A DNA stretch of 64,000 nucleotides, taken from NCBI GenBank assembly GCA_963678675.1, contig OY783191.1, positions 39,844,602-39,908,601 of the forward strand. The letters run 5' to 3'. A program made the translations under genes and the position numbers. The notes under the pieces are model-generated. The model was given only the letters and a program-made list of their open reading frames with translations, was not told the origin of the DNA and did not search any database. The first letter of the stretch is position 1, and the number at the start of each line of letters is the position of its first letter. The stretch comes from Xiphydria camelus (lineage: Eukaryota > Arthropoda > Insecta > Hymenoptera > Xiphydriidae). Shown here in pieces: positions 60,794 to 64,000 of this stretch.

Positions 60794-63700
60794 CGAGCCG
60801 CCTTTGAAGTATACGCTGTACCTCTCCAGCCTCGCTGCCACTCTCGCTCTCGCTGATGCCCGGCCACTTTCGTGGACCCACGAAGTTCCCGCCTTTCGCG
60901 ATCATTCCGGCGGACGAGCCGTCGCGCGCAGCGCCCCTCTGCAGGCCGACGCCGCGTCGCACCATCCGGGAGGACTCCTTCGGCGGTGGCGCGGGCAGAG
61001 GTCTGTTCGCGTCGTACTCCGGCTCGGAGATCGTCGGATTCCAAGTTTTCGAAGCGTCGTCGCCCGACTGCGATAACGAGCGCGCCACGACGTTCCCGTA
61101 TATGTTGGAATTCGAATTGTTCTGGTTCTCCTCGTCGTGCAGAAACACCGAGTCGCTGTCGGAACTGCAGGTGGCGCTTCTGTGCTCGATCTTGGCCTTC
61201 CTGGTAGGCGGCTCGGGCGCCATTCCGTGCTTCGTCGGCCAGATACCGGCGTTCGACTGATTCGAGAAGCTCACCCTCTTCGGTCCCAAGGTCCCGTAAT
61301 CCACCGAGCTGCTGGAGTTGCTGATGAGACTTCCCCGCTTGAATATCGGAGCGGGTCTCTTGTCGCCGTCGACCGCCTCCTCCTCGTAGACGGGAGGAGT
61401 GTCGCCCTTCCCGCAGAGCGCCGCCACGCTGCTCTTCTCCCGATTCGACCTGAGGAATCCCCCGTCGTCGTTCTCGGCGGATTTCCTCGACAGACTCGAG
61501 CTCCTGCGTTCTTGATCGCCCCTCGCGAAGTGAGGCGACACGCTCTTCGACCTCGGCACCTCCTGCTCGACCTCTCGACTCGGCGGATCCGGCTCGAGAA
61601 CGGCCGGTTGCGGGCGCACCACGAGCACTCGTTGGTGCTGTCCCTTCTGACCCATTATCGGCGGCTTGCCGGCGGGATTGCCGCCGGTCTTCGGCTGCTG
61701 CAGCTTGTTCCTCCAGTACAACTGCTCGGCGCTGACCGGCGACGCTCGATTCGGATTCGGGCTCGACGCGTGTCCCGCTCCCGACGACGTCGGGACGACG
61801 GGTGAACTCTGCAATTTCTTCCGCCAGTAAAGCGAGTCGCTTCTCTCGTCGAGCACGTTCTGCTCGTAAATTCGTCTCTGCTGCTCCTCGTCCAGCTTCT
61901 TGAGCTGCTGCCAATACACGGCCTCTCGCACTTCGGGCAGATCGAGCTGCGGCTCCGGTTCGTTGTGTCGACACGAGGACGTGGGAGACGCCATCGATTT
62001 TCGCTGGGCTTCCAGAGCTTTCTGCTGCCAGTAAAAGGCCTCCAAGTGCCGCATCGTTTGCTTCTTCGACGGGGAGGACTGTCGGTTCGGTTGGTGCGCG
62101 TAAATCGGCTCTGAACTCGTCTGCGAGCACGCGGACGCGTCGCGATCGCGCTGAGACGCCGATCTCTGACCGTACAGGGGCTCCTGACGTGACGGTGACC
62201 TCGCGACTCCGTAAATCTGCTCCTGACTCGCGGAAAAGTCGCTCTGGCTCGCGGAGTAAATGCGTCGGTGCGTCGTCGAGGCGGCGCGTTGAGCGTTGAC
62301 GCCGTCCGGCCTCTGCGGGTGAGTGGACGTGAGCGTAGGCGTGCTCCTCGACGGAGACGCGGAAGGAACTGGTATCGGAGATTGTCGTTGGATCTGCTTG
62401 TCGACGAAGATCCCGAGTTCCCTCGGGGAAGCGTTTTTATTCGCGTCGTATTCGTTGCGAATCCTCGGCGAAATCGGTGGCGACGCAGCGGCAGCAGGAG
62501 CAGGTCCTTGAAGTCGAATCTGCTCCGACTTGGTCGGACTCGCCAAAATCGTTTGCCTTTCCGCGGGGGACGCGTTTCTCCGAGCGTTCGCGCGCGTCGC
62601 GGCGGGCGTCGTCGCGCTCGGAGGCCTCTGCACGTAGATCGGCTCGGGTCGTGGAATGTTCTGCGAGGAACCGGTCGCCGCCGCGCCCGGTGACAACGCT
62701 CTTCGGCTCGGCGAAATCCTCGGCAGTGGCTGTCCGCCGGCGTGGATCGTTTCGCCCGACGCGGATCCCGCGCTTTCGACCGCGATGACGGGTGACAGCT
62801 CGCGGTGTCCCGGCCTCTCGACGACGACGACGACGCGTTCCAGCGACTGCCTGGAGCCGAGGACCTGGCTGGGCGAGTCGGCCATGGGAATCGGCGAGCC
62901 GGGACACTCGGATTCCATTCTGTTCGGCGGTCTTCCGCCCCGGGACTCGTAAATCGCCTCTCTCTTCGGCGAGGCGATGAGAATCTGTTCGGCCGGCTGC
63001 GATCGTCTCGAGGACGCGGAGACGCAGGGTCCGCCCGCGCCGGCCGGCGTCGTTCGAGTCTGCCGACTCGCGTTGGGCGACGAAATCGGAGTGGCACCCG
63101 TCGTGCGATCCGATCTCACGGCGTGGCGAGGGTCGCTCGCCGATCTGTCGGGGCCGGGGCTCGCGCAGGGAGACACGTCAGTCGGCCTCGTCACTCGGGC
63201 TGCAACGGGAACCCTGGAGGCGATCGTCGGTGAGACCGGACCGGGAATGGGAGAGGACGGAACGATCGCCAAGGGGGATGACATCCTCCGCATCCCGTCG
63301 GAGTCTCGAGGACTGCGCGCCGGTGACGCCATCCCACCCTGCAACCTGCTCGGCGACACGACGCCTCCACCAGTGTCGCGCGTAGGACTCCGCACCGGCG
63401 ACGCCACGCGTCTCATCGCCAGGTTCGATACCGGAGACGCGACTCTGGACTCGACCCTCTTCGCGTTCTCGTTATCCACGCTCGCTCGCAGTTTCGCCAG
63501 GTTGTTCGACATCGGGATGTTCGGCGACATCCTCTGCGCGTACAGCGATTCCTGCGCCGCACTCGCGGCTCGACCGGCGCCACGGCTCACCGGAGACGAT
63601 TTATCGCAGCCGACTTCCGGCGAGCCGTCGTCGCACCGCGGCGTCTCGTCGTAAAGCCTGTCGTCTCCGCATTGAATCCGAACGTGGGGCGACATCGGAT

Positions 63701-64000
63701 TGCACGTTCTCGGCGAGGGCTGCCCGTTCTCGTAAATCAGCTCGCGCCTATCGTTGAAGCTGTCGTTCGGCGAGGTCTGATTGCTGTGACGCGGCGAATT
63801 CAAGTAGTACTCGCCGCTCTTCGAGCTGCTCGGCGAGAACTCGCTCTTCTGACTCGAGTTCGGCGTGTAACTCGAGTCCGCGTAATCGCCGGACTTCTGG
63901 CTCGAGCTGGGCGAGTACTTGGGCGAGCGTCCGGTCAGCGCGGCCCTCTGATTCTGATTGACGATCGGCTGACGGGTGATCTTCACCTGCGCCGAGACCG
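60794..64000 (-). CDS. Giant internal exon of a disordered Tyr/Ser/Pro-rich scaffold-like protein (5' end outside the window)
   Basis: The frame is open to the window edge. The first codon called as a start (GTG at 63986) is internal, because four more in-frame codons precede it. The exon ends in CTCG followed by gtgagag at 60793, in phase 1, after at least 1,068 codons. Counting residues from 63986, residues 20-65 hold three SSQKS-type repeats each followed by an aromatic residue. Residues 180-260 are rich in ASPVR/ASPAR proline-directed Ser sites. Tyr motifs of the type [E/R/D]-x-[I/L/V/F]-Y lie at about 85, 149, 346, 451, 577, 592, 605, 629, 652, 691, 707, 720, 757 and 867; four of them read YW[QR]. 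A proline stretch (RPLPAPPPKES) near the end resembles an SH3 ligand. No folded domain, signal peptide or membrane segment is seen. The layout suggests a cytoplasmic scaffold bound by tyrosine kinases or SH2/SH3 proteins (inference). I do not recognise the family; LMO7/Smash-like or NHS/GUK-holder-like adaptors are unproven guesses. Confidence 0.93.

Noticed and set aside
61655..63097. 480-codon minus-strand ORF overlapping the giant exon in another frame
   Set aside because: Shadow of the true frame caused by GC-rich codons; Arg/Ser/Pro-only composition and no splice logic. The same holds for 62977-63654, 61137-61805 and 60790-62130.

Overview
The window looks like nuclear DNA of an insect, most likely a hymenopteran and possibly an ant. 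There is no bacterial gene packing. Coding exons are short, sparse and bounded by GT/AG splice sites. CpG is abundant, GA/CT and GAC microsatellites are common, and several TA- or TTAA-flanked inverted-repeat elements are present, including a decayed mariner whose start (MSKSEYR) and C-terminal end match the mariner type common in ants and bees. The species assignment is inference.

Right end (about 25.7-64.0 kb, minus strand): one long-intron gene. A giant exon (60794 to beyond 64000, at least 1,068 codons) encodes a disordered Ser/Pro/Arg-rich protein with about 14 tyrosine motifs of the type acidic-x-aliphatic-Tyr. It ends at a clear splice donor. A second exon (52703-52823) joins it in phase and encodes a charged, probably coiled-coil segment. 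A proposed last exon (25717-25876) joins that one in phase and ends in a stop codon. Two further phase-symmetric candidate cassette exons (53688-53828 and 43161-43292) fit the same chain. The rest of this region is intron, about 8 kb and 27 kb.

Left end (1-25.7 kb): mostly non-coding. A small minus-strand gene is proposed from three phase-compatible exons (14431-14518, 12961-13008, 12178-12392). A plus-strand first coding exon lies at 581-643 with a perfect donor; its remaining exons were not found. An exon-like plus-strand ORF at 6063-6254 faintly resembles the start of an M13 (neprilysin) peptidase domain.

Mobile DNA: an internally deleted mariner (50591-51137); a four-copy TA-flanked MITE family starting CACTGAG; a two-copy MITE family starting TCGATACC; several single inverted-repeat elements, including a 126-bp near-perfect palindrome and a roughly 600-bp foldback; two TTAA-flanked piggyBac-like non-autonomous elements, one with another inverted-repeat element inside it; and a THAP-type zinc-finger fragment. 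No tRNA, rRNA, CRISPR, operon or viral gene was recognised.

Nearly all other open frames are chance ORFs in GC-rich non-coding DNA. Exon calls other than the giant exon rest on splice-site quality, phase compatibility and composition only, without homology or RNA evidence.
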